Source of the DNA: Eukaryota sp. TZLM1-RC
Taxonomy: Eukaryota > Metamonada: BaSk clade
Length of the DNA stretch: 64,000 nucleotides
NCBI GenBank assembly: GCA_040285825.1
Contig: JAUPSS010000008.1
Location: 682,001 to 746,000 of the forward strand
Direction of reading: 5' to 3'
Shown here piece after piece: positions 31,263-40,431 of the stretch (position 1 is the stretch's first letter; each line of letters opens with the position of its first letter). The notes under the pieces were generated by a model that was not told where the DNA came from, searched no databases, and was given only the letters and a program-made list of their open reading frames with translations. The translations under genes and the position numbers were made by a program.

Positions 31263-32165
31263 AATAAATATTTATTTTTTATATAAATTTATTTAAAGAA
31301 AATTGAAAATCTTTTTTCTAAAATTTGTTATTCTGGAATATTCACTCATGTTTTGAAATCAACATTACCTTTGTCGTATTTTCAATGAACAAAGGACCAG
31401 TTTTTTAGCAAAATTAATAGAATGAGACATCTCAATTACGAAGTCACATTTTGTGTGGTACAGATCTTGGTGGTGTTGATTTTCATAAATCAAGCTGCCT
31501 TCGTAAAGCTGTGGTTACGCTTTCCCGTGTTTTGAACTGCAAATATTTTATCACCTATCGCTCAATTGTTCATGATTCAGTTCGTGATCAATTATATGCT
31601 ATGTGTAAAAGTTTCATTATAGAGGCTTATCTTGAACCGTTAGTACGTAAGCTATCTCCGAATCAAGCTGACGAGTCCTTTGGTAAAATAAGAGTAGCTC
31701 CAGGGATCGATGGTGTTCTCAACGTTGTGGATGTTGTCTCAGTAGATGTGTGCAAAAATTCTGCTGCTCATTCAATGTATTCTGCTGATTCACCACTATC
31801 TAAAGCCGAAAAAATAAATAAAAAAATATAAAGAAGCTTTGGCACAATTTGGTAGAGTCGAACATGTGAAGCTTCAGTTTGTGATGTTTGGAATTTCTCT
31901 TTTTGGCAATATTGGACCTTCAGGATTACACTCTTTTCTGAATATTATTTCAATTATATTATATTTCAAGACAGTTTTACAAAATAGATCTCGTAAAAAA
32001 ATGAATTCCACATTCTGGTTAAATAGAATTGTTTTTTGCATTTTCAAGTCTATGCCAACAATGATTTCTAAAGCTCTCTTAGCTAATAACGTAGAATATG
32101 AACAAGATGTTGTGAGTAGATTTTGTAATAGTCATACTTGTTTGGATGATATTGAATTTTAGACA
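31263..32165 (+). mobile_element. LINE family C, decayed
   Basis: Starts with a thumb-like fragment (31265-31400) and continues with the endonuclease part: LNCKYFITYRSIVHDSVRDQ, LEPLVRKLSPNQ, GKIRVAPGIDGV and VVDVVSVDVCKNSA. The 3' end encodes NSTFWLNRIVFCIFKSMPTM and CLDDIEF before a stop. A frame break lies near 31830. It follows a family B copy directly. Confidence 0.8.
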
Positions 32166-32345
32166 GAAGTTTAGTTCAATAAAAATATAGTTCAAAAAAT
32201 GAAACATCGAAAAACCATTGTACAAGAAAAGGTAATAATCATCTAAAAGAAGACCATAAATTTGAGGAATTTGAGAATTTAAACAAGAAGAAGAACTATT
32301 TTGGGCATCTAACAAAAAAGGCAAAAGTCGGAGCCAAAACGAACA

Positions 32346-32710
32346 TTAAAATCCTAACCTCCAAAAATTATTGTTAATTGAACAACCAAGGAAACGAAAA
32401 GCATCTGAGGAATTGTTTACTAAAGCAATTTCAACATTATCAATGGTTAAACTATCTTTTACATTTCCTATGAGGGTACCTTTGTCAGGGCTAAGCATAA
32501 GACCAATATTTCGGTAAAGAACCGAAGCTTCAAGAGCAATTTCATTCAAAACATTCAAAGAACCAATAATTGAAATACCATCCATATATCCTACTATTTT
32601 CAACATAGAATAACGTTTATTGAAATGAATCAAAGACTTGTGAATTGCTAAACAGAAAAGTAATGACTCAAAAGGTTCACCTTGCTTAACTCCAGAAGAT
32701 CAGAATACAG
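32346..32710 (-). mobile_element. LINE reverse-transcriptase fragment
   Basis: The minus strand encodes VKQGEPFESLLFCLAIHK then IVGYMDGISIIGSLNVLNE and NIGLMLSPDKGTLIGNV, the palm and thumb of a LINE RT. The catalytic box is degraded to YMDG. Both ends are lost. Confidence 0.75.
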
Positions 32711-33284
32711 TATAATACTCACTCATTAAGCTAGAGAGTTGTTTTAACATATTTTCAATGTTGTCTTCATTGGAATAAAACTATTCCTACACTTTAAAAA
32801 CTGAATAACTTTTGCATGTTGTTTTTCTTAAGGAAATTTAGATCGGACAGTGCTGTTTAAATCGAAAATATTTTCTCACATTCATGAAATGTTTTCTTAG
32901 ATGTTTTGATTTACTTCAATAAAGTAAAGTGAAAGTAGAAAAATGCTTGCGATATGTGGGTCTGTTCATTACATTGAGATTCGATTCGATTTGTTTTGTA
33001 TCATAAGTGGGTGGAAGAAAGTGTAAAAGAAAGGAGACACTGGTGAATTTTGTACATTCTTTCTGAAGGTTTTGACACTGATGTTATCGTTTTGTACTCA
33101 AGCTTGCTGAGATAAAGAAATGGTGAAACTACTGATTGTACATTGCTTTTAAGTCTACTAAGAATTATATTAGATCAAAGATATTCATTTTCAGGATCTG
33201 AAAAAAGAGTAATGGATTGGATGAAGGTTGAATCAAAAAGCCAATTGATTTATTTCAAACTACATCCACAACTACTACTAGTTG
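32711..33284. other. intergenic region upstream of RPB12
   Basis: About 570 bp. The left edge may include more LINE sequence. No open frame, RNA gene or repeat can be supported. The RPB12 promoter must lie on its right side. Confidence 0.4.
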
Positions 33285-33434
33285 ATGTCTACAACAGCTA
33301 GCGCCTACACATGTGGTGATTGTGCCCGCGAGGTAACTCTCCAGCCCAGGGATGTTGTTCGCTGCCATCACTGCGGAGGTCGCATTTTCTACAAGAAAAG
33401 AACATCCGCACCTGTTCAGTTTGCTGCACGTTAG
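33285..33434 (+). CDS. POLR2K: RNA polymerase subunit RPB12 (ABC10-alpha)
   Basis: A short frame of 49 codons from ATG at 33285 to TAG at 33432. The protein has YTCGDCAREVTL and RCHHCGGRIFYKKRT and ends PVQFAAR. The pattern CX2C...CX2C followed by GxRIxYKKRT and a C-terminal AR is diagnostic for RPB12, the zinc-binding subunit shared by RNA polymerases I, II and III. The C-terminal Arg is the conserved last residue of the family. The length (49) is close to the zinc core of the usual 50-70 residues, because the N-terminus is short. The gene is easily missed for its size. No intron is needed. Confidence 0.95.
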   Translation: MSTTASAYTCGDCAREVTLQPRDVVRCHHCGGRIFYKKRTSAPVQFAAR

Positions 33435-33773
33435 TTCCTATCACTTCAACATTAGTTTTTTCAACATTCTTCATGTTGTGTTCATTGTACAATTTAATAT
33501 AAACTCACCATCTTTCCATTGTTTTCATTAACACTATATCCACCGTTGATTGTATTCATTTGGAAAGTACTTGTCGAACGTATATCCAAAATCTAACCTA
33601 CAATGACTTTTCCTCTATTTGCATTTTGATTACGAAAGATGAAGCAGAACAGTAGCTTTGGTTCCATTTTTGTTAAATGTGAGCAAATATACCGTTAGGT
33701 CGTTTGTTACTGCAGCAACAATGCAGGTTGTTCAAAATGCTCCAACAAAATCCCTCAATCTTCTGTTTTACTT
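33435..33773. other. intergenic region between RPB12 and B9D1
   Basis: 339 bp without a recognisable feature. It must contain the 3' end of RPB12 and the B9D1 promoter, both on the plus strand. Confidence 0.4.
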
Positions 33774-34325
33774 ATGGCTCCTTTTGCCTTGTCCATCTCT
33801 GGCCAAATACTCACAGGTACTATACACACTCATGACCATTTGACTGTCAAGTATGAATGGCACTACAATAAATCACACTGGACTTATGTATGTGGTCAAA
33901 CAGATGGTATTTCTCATTGCTGTACAAAATCTCCTTCTCCTGACGGTATTTCTACAGCCACCTGGTCCCTCCCTTTAAACCTTACACTTTCTTCCTCCAA
34001 CATTCATGGATGGCCAAGACTGGTACTCACAATCTATGCCAAGGACTGGCTGGGTAGAGATGTCGTCATGGGGTATGGCTCAGTGATTGTACCCCTTAAA
34101 CATGGACCATCTTTCATTCAATGTCCTATATACAGACCTGAAGCTACCTCCATGCTAGAGGGACTAATTTGTTGGGCTTCCGGGTCATTACCCCACTTCG
34201 CTGACCCCTTGTTACCTGCAAAGAATGACCATAGGGATCTGGTTAGGACCTGCAGTTCTGGTTTCGTTGGTATTAAGGTTAATATAATTTCAAAGGGGCT
34301 TTTGGATAGTGGGCTTGTATTTTAA
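33774..34325 (+). CDS. B9D1: B9 domain protein B9D1 (ciliary transition zone)
   Basis: A 183-residue protein that is almost entirely a B9 domain. It starts FALSISGQILTGTIH; the centre has WSLPLNLTLSS and HGWPRLVLTIYAKDWLGRDV then VMGYGSVIVPLKHG; the end has IYRPEATSMLEGLICWASGS, DPLLPAKNDHRDLVR and SSGFVGIKVNIISKG. The GWPxxxLxxYxxDxxGRDVVxGYG block and the PE(S/A)TS segment are those of B9D1 rather than B9D2. B9D1 is part of the MKS module at the ciliary transition zone, with MKS1 and B9D2. Its presence indicates a cilium with a gated compartment. The length matches the family. Confidence 0.93.
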   Translation: MAPFALSISGQILTGTIHTHDHLTVKYEWHYNKSHWTYVCGQTDGISHCCTKSPSPDGISTATWSLPLNLTLSSSNIHGWPRLVLTIYAKDWLGRDVVMGYGSVIVPLKHGPSFIQCPIYRPEATSMLEGLICWASGSLPHFADPLLPAKNDHRDLVRTCSSGFVGIKVNIISKGLLDSGLVF

Positions 34326-34589
34326 GCTGTTTAAGTTAGTTTGGGTTATGGCTTTGTTGTTTGCTGGTAATTTAATAATTATTTAAATTTATCTTTAACA
34401 TTTGTAAATATAATTTCTAATTCGTTTACTACTCAATAAGTTTTTGTCAGTTTTTTAACAATTCATTTGTTTAATTAATAATTTGTACAATGATACGTAA
34501 TAAAGATAATAAAATTAATTTATCAAATGCAGAAAAATATTTTTATCAGTTGTAAATTCTGTTCCAAGAACATTAAAGACTATAAAAGA
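34326..34589. other. gap between convergent genes
   Basis: 264 bp, strongly AT-rich, between the B9D1 and NOP9 stop codons. Nothing else seen. Confidence 0.4.
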
Positions 34590-36440
34590 CTAATTAACCC
34601 TTTTCTTTGGTTTTTCGTCACCTCTTTTTCTTTTCCTTGACTTAATGCTTCGTTGCTCAAATATATCTCGTATTTGATCATCTATTGTTGCTTTCTTGCT
34701 GATAGAGGCCATCCATGCATGCTCACCTTGCTTGAATTTGGCCAAGGCGAGCTTATCGTATATAATAGAACCAATTCTATCTGCAACTAAGCGTTGATCA
34801 TATTCAAGTAACTGAGAGCATATTCTTTTCTTCTCATTGACACTGGCTAATTCATAGAGAGCTTGAACTGTAAAAGAACCTTTAGTATCAATTGAGAGAT
34901 GGAATATGGCTGGTAAAAACTTGGTTAAAAACTTTGTGTGATAAGAATAATTGGTAGACTTGAATAATTTCTTAATTAATTCGGGGGAATTTTTGGTACA
35001 TGCTAGGATATTAAAAAATTTGAAATCAGTACCAAGTAATGCACCGTAAAACCATTTTCCATGTTCAAGAGGGATAGAGGCCAAGGAAAGGAGAAAATTG
35101 AACAAAGTTTCTGGAATATCATGTGGTAACTCATAGTCAAAATATTTGAAAATGGTGGACAAAATATCCTGTCCGTTTGATTTAAAATGAGACTTCAAGG
35201 TTTTTGATAACTTTCTTGAGCAATCAAGAGTAACAGCCAACTCAATTACTGACGGAATCACTTTTAATTGCGAATTTGACAGTTGTGAAGAATTCTCAAT
35301 CAATTTGATTGTTTTTTTGATTAGTAATTGACAGGTGTTATAAAGATCTACATGCTCAATTTCGATTCCTGATAAGCGAGAACTAATCGAATTAATTAAG
35401 GAAACAATAAATAAAGAGTAGGCTCCCTCATTGAAAAAATCTTCAAAGTAATTCACAACCAAAGTGAGATAGACGTTCAAAACGCACTGATCTTGACATT
35501 TTTCAAGACAAGATTCCAAAAACATCCTGCCGAATGGTTCAGCATTATTCAGGATATCATCAATGTATTCATCGCGAACTAGAATCGTCAAAATATTAGA
35601 AATAATGTAGGTTTTAGAAAAAAACTGCAATACTTCTTGTAAAACAAAAGAACCAAAACAATGCTTTGCTACCAAGGACAGGGCAGTTTCGTTCACAACA
35701 ATGGCTTGCTGGTTGAAGTTGATCACAGTCTCTCGAAGTCTCAATACTTCTTCCTTAGTCAAAGCCTCGGTATTGAATGATTCAATGACTGCAATGCCGG
35801 TACATTTAATTAATAAGAGTAATTCTCTTTTGACTTTGGGACCAACCAAGTCTTGGTCTGCCTTATCTTCCATGAAAGCTGCGTGGAAGTGGGAAGGTTT
35901 TCTCCCTCCAATGCTCACTCTTACAATGGAGTTTATATTACCAGGAATGGTAATTTTTGATGACAGGATGGAGCAAATGGATTTGATAACGTGTGATGCA
36001 AACCGATTGCGAAAGTAGAAACGGCAATTGACCAGGATATAGGTAAAGATCTCAGTCAAGAGGGCTGAGATTGACGGTACAGACTGGTCTTCTACATCTG
36101 AGGAAGAGAGAGCAAACAAGGTGGAGAGTAGGGTTTGCATGAAATAGGAGCCTGCCTTATCAACAACAATGGTATCAAACTTGTGAAGAATTGAGTTGGT
36201 AAAGGTACGGAGCTGTAAATGTGTTGTGTATTTTATAATGGTTTCTAAGTAAGGTGATGCAAATACATTGGTGACTAAGAAGACTTCATTGGATGCTATT
36301 TCAGTAAAAATAGAGCTAACAAAGGGTGGTATTTCAGTCGGAGGAACGGTATTTTTGGAAAGGTTGTCAGCTGCTTGCTTTAGGAACTGTTTGGTATGTT
36401 GATCTACCTTACGACCCCGACTCGATGAGTTGGAGTCCAT
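34590..36440 (-). CDS. NOP9: Pumilio-repeat nucleolar protein NOP9
   Basis: A 616-residue helical-repeat protein. Pumilio-type units are visible, such as VVDKAGSYFMQTLLSTLF, FRNRFASHVIKSICSIL, LVAKHCFGSFVLQEVLQF and DTKGSFTVQALYELAS. The C-terminus has VADRIGSIIYDKLALAKF, then WMASISKKA and a very basic tail (RSIKSRKRKRGDEKPKKR), as in NOP9, where the tail serves nucleolar targeting. NOP9 binds the central pseudoknot region of pre-18S rRNA and delays its cleavage during small-subunit assembly. The length agrees with the family (about 630-670). Another Pumilio-like protein such as PUF6 is less likely, given the last repeats. Confidence 0.75.
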   Translation of the reverse strand: MDSNSSSRGRKVDQHTKQFLKQAADNLSKNTVPPTEIPPFVSSIFTEIASNEVFLVTNVFASPYLETIIKYTTHLQLRTFTNSILHKFDTIVVDKAGSYFMQTLLSTLFALSSSDVEDQSVPSISALLTEIFTYILVNCRFYFRNRFASHVIKSICSILSSKITIPGNINSIVRVSIGGRKPSHFHAAFMEDKADQDLVGPKVKRELLLLIKCTGIAVIESFNTEALTKEEVLRLRETVINFNQQAIVVNETALSLVAKHCFGSFVLQEVLQFFSKTYIISNILTILVRDEYIDDILNNAEPFGRMFLESCLEKCQDQCVLNVYLTLVVNYFEDFFNEGAYSLFIVSLINSISSRLSGIEIEHVDLYNTCQLLIKKTIKLIENSSQLSNSQLKVIPSVIELAVTLDCSRKLSKTLKSHFKSNGQDILSTIFKYFDYELPHDIPETLFNFLLSLASIPLEHGKWFYGALLGTDFKFFNILACTKNSPELIKKLFKSTNYSYHTKFLTKFLPAIFHLSIDTKGSFTVQALYELASVNEKKRICSQLLEYDQRLVADRIGSIIYDKLALAKFKQGEHAWMASISKKATIDDQIRDIFEQRSIKSRKRKRGDEKPKKRVN

Positions 36441-36684
36441 TGAAGCTGATAATAATTAATAAAAATGAATTTTGGTTATGAGGGACAAGCATGTTTTTAC
36501 TTCAGCAAAGATGGACACTATTGTTACGTTTTAATCATAAGTCAGGTATACAATTGAAGGAGAATGAAGAAATGGATACTAATTTCTTGATCAAATGAAC
36601 AAATAAGAAATACATTTATAAAGAATAAATAAAATATACAAAAAAGCAAGTAAAAACTATCCTGAAACTGTCCTTGGCTTGAAC
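36441..36684. other. gap between NOP9 start and VPS16 stop
   Basis: 244 bp; NOP9 and VPS16 point the same way, so the NOP9 promoter and the VPS16 3' end lie here. Before the NOP9 ATG the minus strand reads TATCAGCTTCA, similar to the last box before VPS16. Confidence 0.4.
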
Positions 36685-39348
36685 CTAATTGGTGAATCCC
36701 ATCATTTCGTCAAGCAAAAGATGTGCTTTGTGGTCCTTTGCAGTAATTCTACTTTTGACATTTTCCAATCTTGTTACATCTTTAATACTACTTAAACACT
36801 GTCTAGCTGAATCATATCTTTTACACCTCAAAAACATCTCAACCCGATCGATCGGATCTGGAATTCTTTGAATATACTTGACAGCTTCATCAAGTACTTG
36901 ATTTTGAATACAAACTTCGGCAAAGGGAACAAAACCAATAGCTGGTTTGCCTCTGCATACATTAAAAGCTAAATCAGAAAGACTTGACCAATTATTTTGT
37001 TGAGAGTAGGTACGAAGTCTCCACCACAAAAACTTCTTATCATTCACATCAAAAAGCTTGGTTAAAGTTTTACAAGCCGAAGAATTGTGTAGTCTAACAT
37101 GATTTTGGGCAGCTTTCGACACTGTGGACTCGCCTGAGAGCAACTCTGAATGCGTGAATAGCTTTACCATATCAACAATTACTTTACAATTGAAATCAAA
37201 AGTTGGTTTAACACTTGCAGGTAAATGTGGGAGAGCTGAGGAAAGCAAAACATTAGCTGAAGAGAGCAGATGTGTACGCTCATCTAATTCAGGTTGGAAA
37301 AAAGACTTTAGAACAAGGAAAAGTGCTGCCTGCTCGGGTTGGCCTTGGTCCAAAAATGATTCCTTGAGATCAAAATTAGATAAAAAGTCAACAAAAGTCT
37401 CTTCATTGTACCTTGACCCCGCTTGACTCATCATAATGTCCTTAAATAATGACCCAAACAACTGAGCTGCTAAAGGAAATTCACGGAGCAAGTTTGGCAA
37501 TTTTAAGGGCCTACCTTGTCGATTTAAACCCACATCTAGCTCCATGACAGTCAATATCACGTTATAAATCAAATCCACATCGGCACATCGACATGCAACT
37601 TCGCAAGCCAGATCCTCTCGATTCATTTCTAGTAAACATGAAACTTGAAGACTTGGACGTTCTTCGTGCTGGATGAGATCGATTGCAAGCTCTTGGTGAC
37701 CAAACTCAAAAGAAGCCTTTGCTATTGGTGCTAGGGAAATGCCAGGACATTTGTTATTGATATGCTCCCTTATATATCTTGACAAAGTAATAAAAGCCAC
37801 CTTGTTGCTAAATTCTTTTACCTGGTGAACTGCCCAGCTTGTCAAGACGTGCTGAGCTTCTTCCTTCCCCAGCTCTAAGTGTTGGACGACTGTGTTTGCT
37901 AAGGCAAAAAGCTTTCTGAAACATAGTCTTTTGATCAAAATTGATTCAGATAATTGATTGAATTGAGTTAGAGTCAGATTCATTCCAGTGTGATTTGCGC
38001 TTCTTAAATGGTTAAGCACCTTCAACTTTGCACACGTGTCAACAAACTTGCAAGAGTCCACGGCTTGTTTCCTTGTTGGCAAGAACAACAACCCAAAATG
38101 AGCAGCTCGTAGTAAGAGCTTTTGCCGAATGGGGCAAGTCTCGAATCCAGCTGAATCAATCAAATCATTTGCTGCTGATTCTAACCCCTCGTTACTGATA
38201 CACCTTAGCATCTCTTCACAGTCAACTTTATCGGACTCGAAGCTCTTGTAAGCCTCCAAAAGCAAAGACGAAGGAGCAACAGAACCGTATCTAAAAGCTT
38301 GTTCAACAAAACTGGGTACTCTTGCAATAAAATCAATCTGATTGGCAGAAAAGGCACGGATTCCGTCACATTCCGAACTAACCCCAACAGAAGAAAAGTA
38401 ATCAAATAAGTGAAAGACAGGATTACCATGGTGGGTGGCTACCAAAGCAACAGTACCATCCTCAAAAGAAATCACAACTGCATGATTACCACACCAAGAA
38501 ACAGAAATGACAGGGGAATCAATGGTTAAAAGATCACATAGGGACACCGAGAGCAAAAACTTTGAGAATTCGGTATTAGTGACCACAAGCCGGGAGTCTC
38601 TAGTGACAATGGCACACATAGATGAACTCGGGGCAACCGAACAATGTTCAATGACATCAGAGTTGACCATAGGGGCAATTGAACCAAGATGAGAGGTTCT
38701 GTCCAAGGCAGTGGTGTAGGACAGAGTGGAGAGAGTGGCGATGGAACCAGTGTCAGGACCAACAAGGAACGTAATCCCTTGAGAGGTGTGACCAAGAAAA
38801 CTAAAACAAGAAGGAGAGGAAATGAGCTGGGTGGAAGGTAGCTCCTGGAAGAGTCTTCCTTCAGGTTCTAGTGATGAAAACAAACCCCCATTGACTGTGC
38901 CATCGATGCTGTATGCCAATGCGGCAACACCGGTTTCCCAAACCACCGCATGGAGAATACCCTCACGAACCATGTTGTCAGGAAAGTGAAAAGAGTCGAC
39001 GAGTTCCCCAATAGTTGTGTAGAGACAGATGGATCCATGAGATGAAATGACAACAAGTCTCTCGTCCATGGTCCAGCCAATTGCACGAATGAGAGAAGGG
39101 TCCTGTTGATTGTAGATCGTTGTCATATATTCGCCAGAGCCAGAGTAGATCTTAACTTCTCCGTTACCAACACCAGGGGCGACAGATAAAGCTGTAGGAT
39201 CTCTACAAATTGCTATGGCACCTCCACAAGGAGCGACAGATACAAGACACTCATTGAAGTTGATGGTGCTCCAATGATTAGGGGTGTAAAGCTTAACTTT
39301 TGTGTAATACTTGTCTCCAAGTGGAGACCAGCTGCTGATGCTTGTCAT
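36685..39348 (-). CDS. VPS16: vacuolar sorting protein VPS16
   Basis: An 887-residue protein. The N-terminal beta-propeller begins WSPLGDKYYTKVKLYT and has CLVSVAPCGGAIAICRDP, IYSGSGEYMTTI and IGWTMDERLVVISSHGSICL, close to VPS16 of animals and fungi. The C-terminal half is an alpha-solenoid: LLRAAHFGLLFLP, LLEMNREDLACEVACRCADV, then QAALFLVLKSF and FVPFAEVCIQNQ. VPS16 is a core subunit of the HOPS and CORVET tethering complexes, which drive endosome and lysosome fusion. The size matches (about 800-880). No intron is needed. The promoter has boxes shared with the COMMD gene. Confidence 0.93.
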   Translation of the reverse strand: MTSISSWSPLGDKYYTKVKLYTPNHWSTINFNECLVSVAPCGGAIAICRDPTALSVAPGVGNGEVKIYSGSGEYMTTIYNQQDPSLIRAIGWTMDERLVVISSHGSICLYTTIGELVDSFHFPDNMVREGILHAVVWETGVAALAYSIDGTVNGGLFSSLEPEGRLFQELPSTQLISSPSCFSFLGHTSQGITFLVGPDTGSIATLSTLSYTTALDRTSHLGSIAPMVNSDVIEHCSVAPSSSMCAIVTRDSRLVVTNTEFSKFLLSVSLCDLLTIDSPVISVSWCGNHAVVISFEDGTVALVATHHGNPVFHLFDYFSSVGVSSECDGIRAFSANQIDFIARVPSFVEQAFRYGSVAPSSLLLEAYKSFESDKVDCEEMLRCISNEGLESAANDLIDSAGFETCPIRQKLLLRAAHFGLLFLPTRKQAVDSCKFVDTCAKLKVLNHLRSANHTGMNLTLTQFNQLSESILIKRLCFRKLFALANTVVQHLELGKEEAQHVLTSWAVHQVKEFSNKVAFITLSRYIREHINNKCPGISLAPIAKASFEFGHQELAIDLIQHEERPSLQVSCLLEMNREDLACEVACRCADVDLIYNVILTVMELDVGLNRQGRPLKLPNLLREFPLAAQLFGSLFKDIMMSQAGSRYNEETFVDFLSNFDLKESFLDQGQPEQAALFLVLKSFFQPELDERTHLLSSANVLLSSALPHLPASVKPTFDFNCKVIVDMVKLFTHSELLSGESTVSKAAQNHVRLHNSSACKTLTKLFDVNDKKFLWWRLRTYSQQNNWSSLSDLAFNVCRGKPAIGFVPFAEVCIQNQVLDEAVKYIQRIPDPIDRVEMFLRCKRYDSARQCLSSIKDVTRLENVKSRITAKDHKAHLLLDEMMGFTN

Positions 39349-39396
39349 CGTTGAAGATATTGACTAAAAGTCTCCTATTTACACCGAAGTGGAGGG
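39349..39396 (-). promoter_or_regulatory. start-proximal promoter of VPS16 with shared motifs
   Basis: Toward the ATG the minus strand reads CCACTTCGGTGTAAATAG, then TAGTCAATATCTTCAACG directly before the ATG. TAGACAATATCT and CGGTGTAAAGAG occur at matching places before the COMMD gene. The function is inferred. Confidence 0.5.
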
Positions 39397-39722
39397 ACTT
39401 AGGGTGAATTTCACTTATAATACATTCCCCTGTGAAATTCACTCCTGTTTTCAACTTTCTCAATGTCTACTCACAGGGTGTAAGAGACATCTAGCATCAT
39501 TTGACAAAGACAATCATGATCTTCGTCAAAGGGCTACCTCTCTTAAATACACCTACTGCATTCACAGAACAAAGCCTTGCGACTTGATGTATCTAAGTGG
39601 ATCTACCAAAATCTACTAAGGCATTTGTAGATCGGTCTCAAGTGTTTTTCAAAAAAATTAAAACTCAAAATAAAATATCAGTTTTTCAAAAGTTTTTGTT
39701 TCTGAATGCTCAGGTTCCCCGT
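39397..39722. other. region between VPS16 promoter and a Fanzor remnant
   Basis: About 325 bp without a supported gene. If the Fanzor remnant kept its 3' flank, that flank, which could include a guide-RNA region, would lie here. I see no conserved structure by eye. Confidence 0.3.
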
Positions 39723-40111
39723 TCATTTCCTCAGCAGAGCATCTGGGCAAATGTATCTTTCCGGCCACAAGTCCGCTTTCTTCTTAATTTGAATATTTTT
39801 TGCAGCGGAAATATTTCTGTCATATACCATTTGACACTCAGTACGAATACGCATCTGCCATGAGCCTGCTTGAATATTCTCGGCCATGCAACAACTGGAC
39901 AGTTTGCTTGTATTAAATTCACTGATTGACAAATGCTTCACGTCCTTTTGATACCACAACCATCTTCTGAAAGCCCTTGCTGATGCATATCGATTGAGTT
40001 TTCGGCAATGAGAAGGGAAATTAGCAGAACCCACAGCAAGGTAGAGTTTTCAGGATGTCCAGCCGGCCTTTGAAATTTATTGAGACTCTCTCGAAACCGT
40101 CTCAAAACCGT
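39723..40111 (-). pseudogene. Fanzor (eukaryotic TnpB-like nuclease), C-terminal remnant
   Basis: The minus strand ends in a protein with AVGSANFPSHCRKLNR, then SISEFNTSKLSSCC and ECQMVYDRNISAAKNIQI before a TGA at 39723. This order, E-F-x-T-S-K followed by Cys pairs and then DRNxSAAxNI, is the RuvC-II, zinc-ribbon and RuvC-III arrangement of TnpB and Fanzor nucleases. A frame change near 40050 separates it from the preceding stretch LRRFRESLNKFQ. The N-terminal two thirds are absent, replaced by a LINE C end. Both the RuvC Glu and the last Asp are kept. Fanzors are RNA-guided DNA nucleases of eukaryotic transposons; this copy cannot be functional. Confidence 0.65.
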
Positions 40112-40375
40112 CGCAATTTCTCTTTTTGGCAATATTGGACCTTCAGGGTTGCACTTTTTTGAAAATTTGAAAAAAGTGTTACTAAATAGGTCTAGTAAAA
40201 CAATAAATTCCACTTTCTGGTTAAATAGAATTGTTTTTTGCATTTTCAAGTCTATTCCAACAATGATTTCAAAGGCACTTTTAGCTATTGGTGTAGAATA
40301 TGAACGTAATGCTGTGAGTAGGTTTAATAATAGTGAAGCTTGTTTGGAGGATATTGAATTCTAGATGGTTTTTTT
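40112..40375 (+). mobile_element. LINE family C, 3' end
   Basis: Encodes ISLFGNIGPSGLHFFENL, NSTFWLNRIVFCIFKSIPTM and CLEDIEF with a stop, matching the 3' end of family C. It abuts the Fanzor remnant, suggesting insertion into it or a shared rearrangement. Confidence 0.8.
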
Positions 40376-40431
40376 ATCTCAATAAATATTCCAATTTTTT
40401 TAAAAACAAAGGGGGGGATTCTTTTCCTTTT

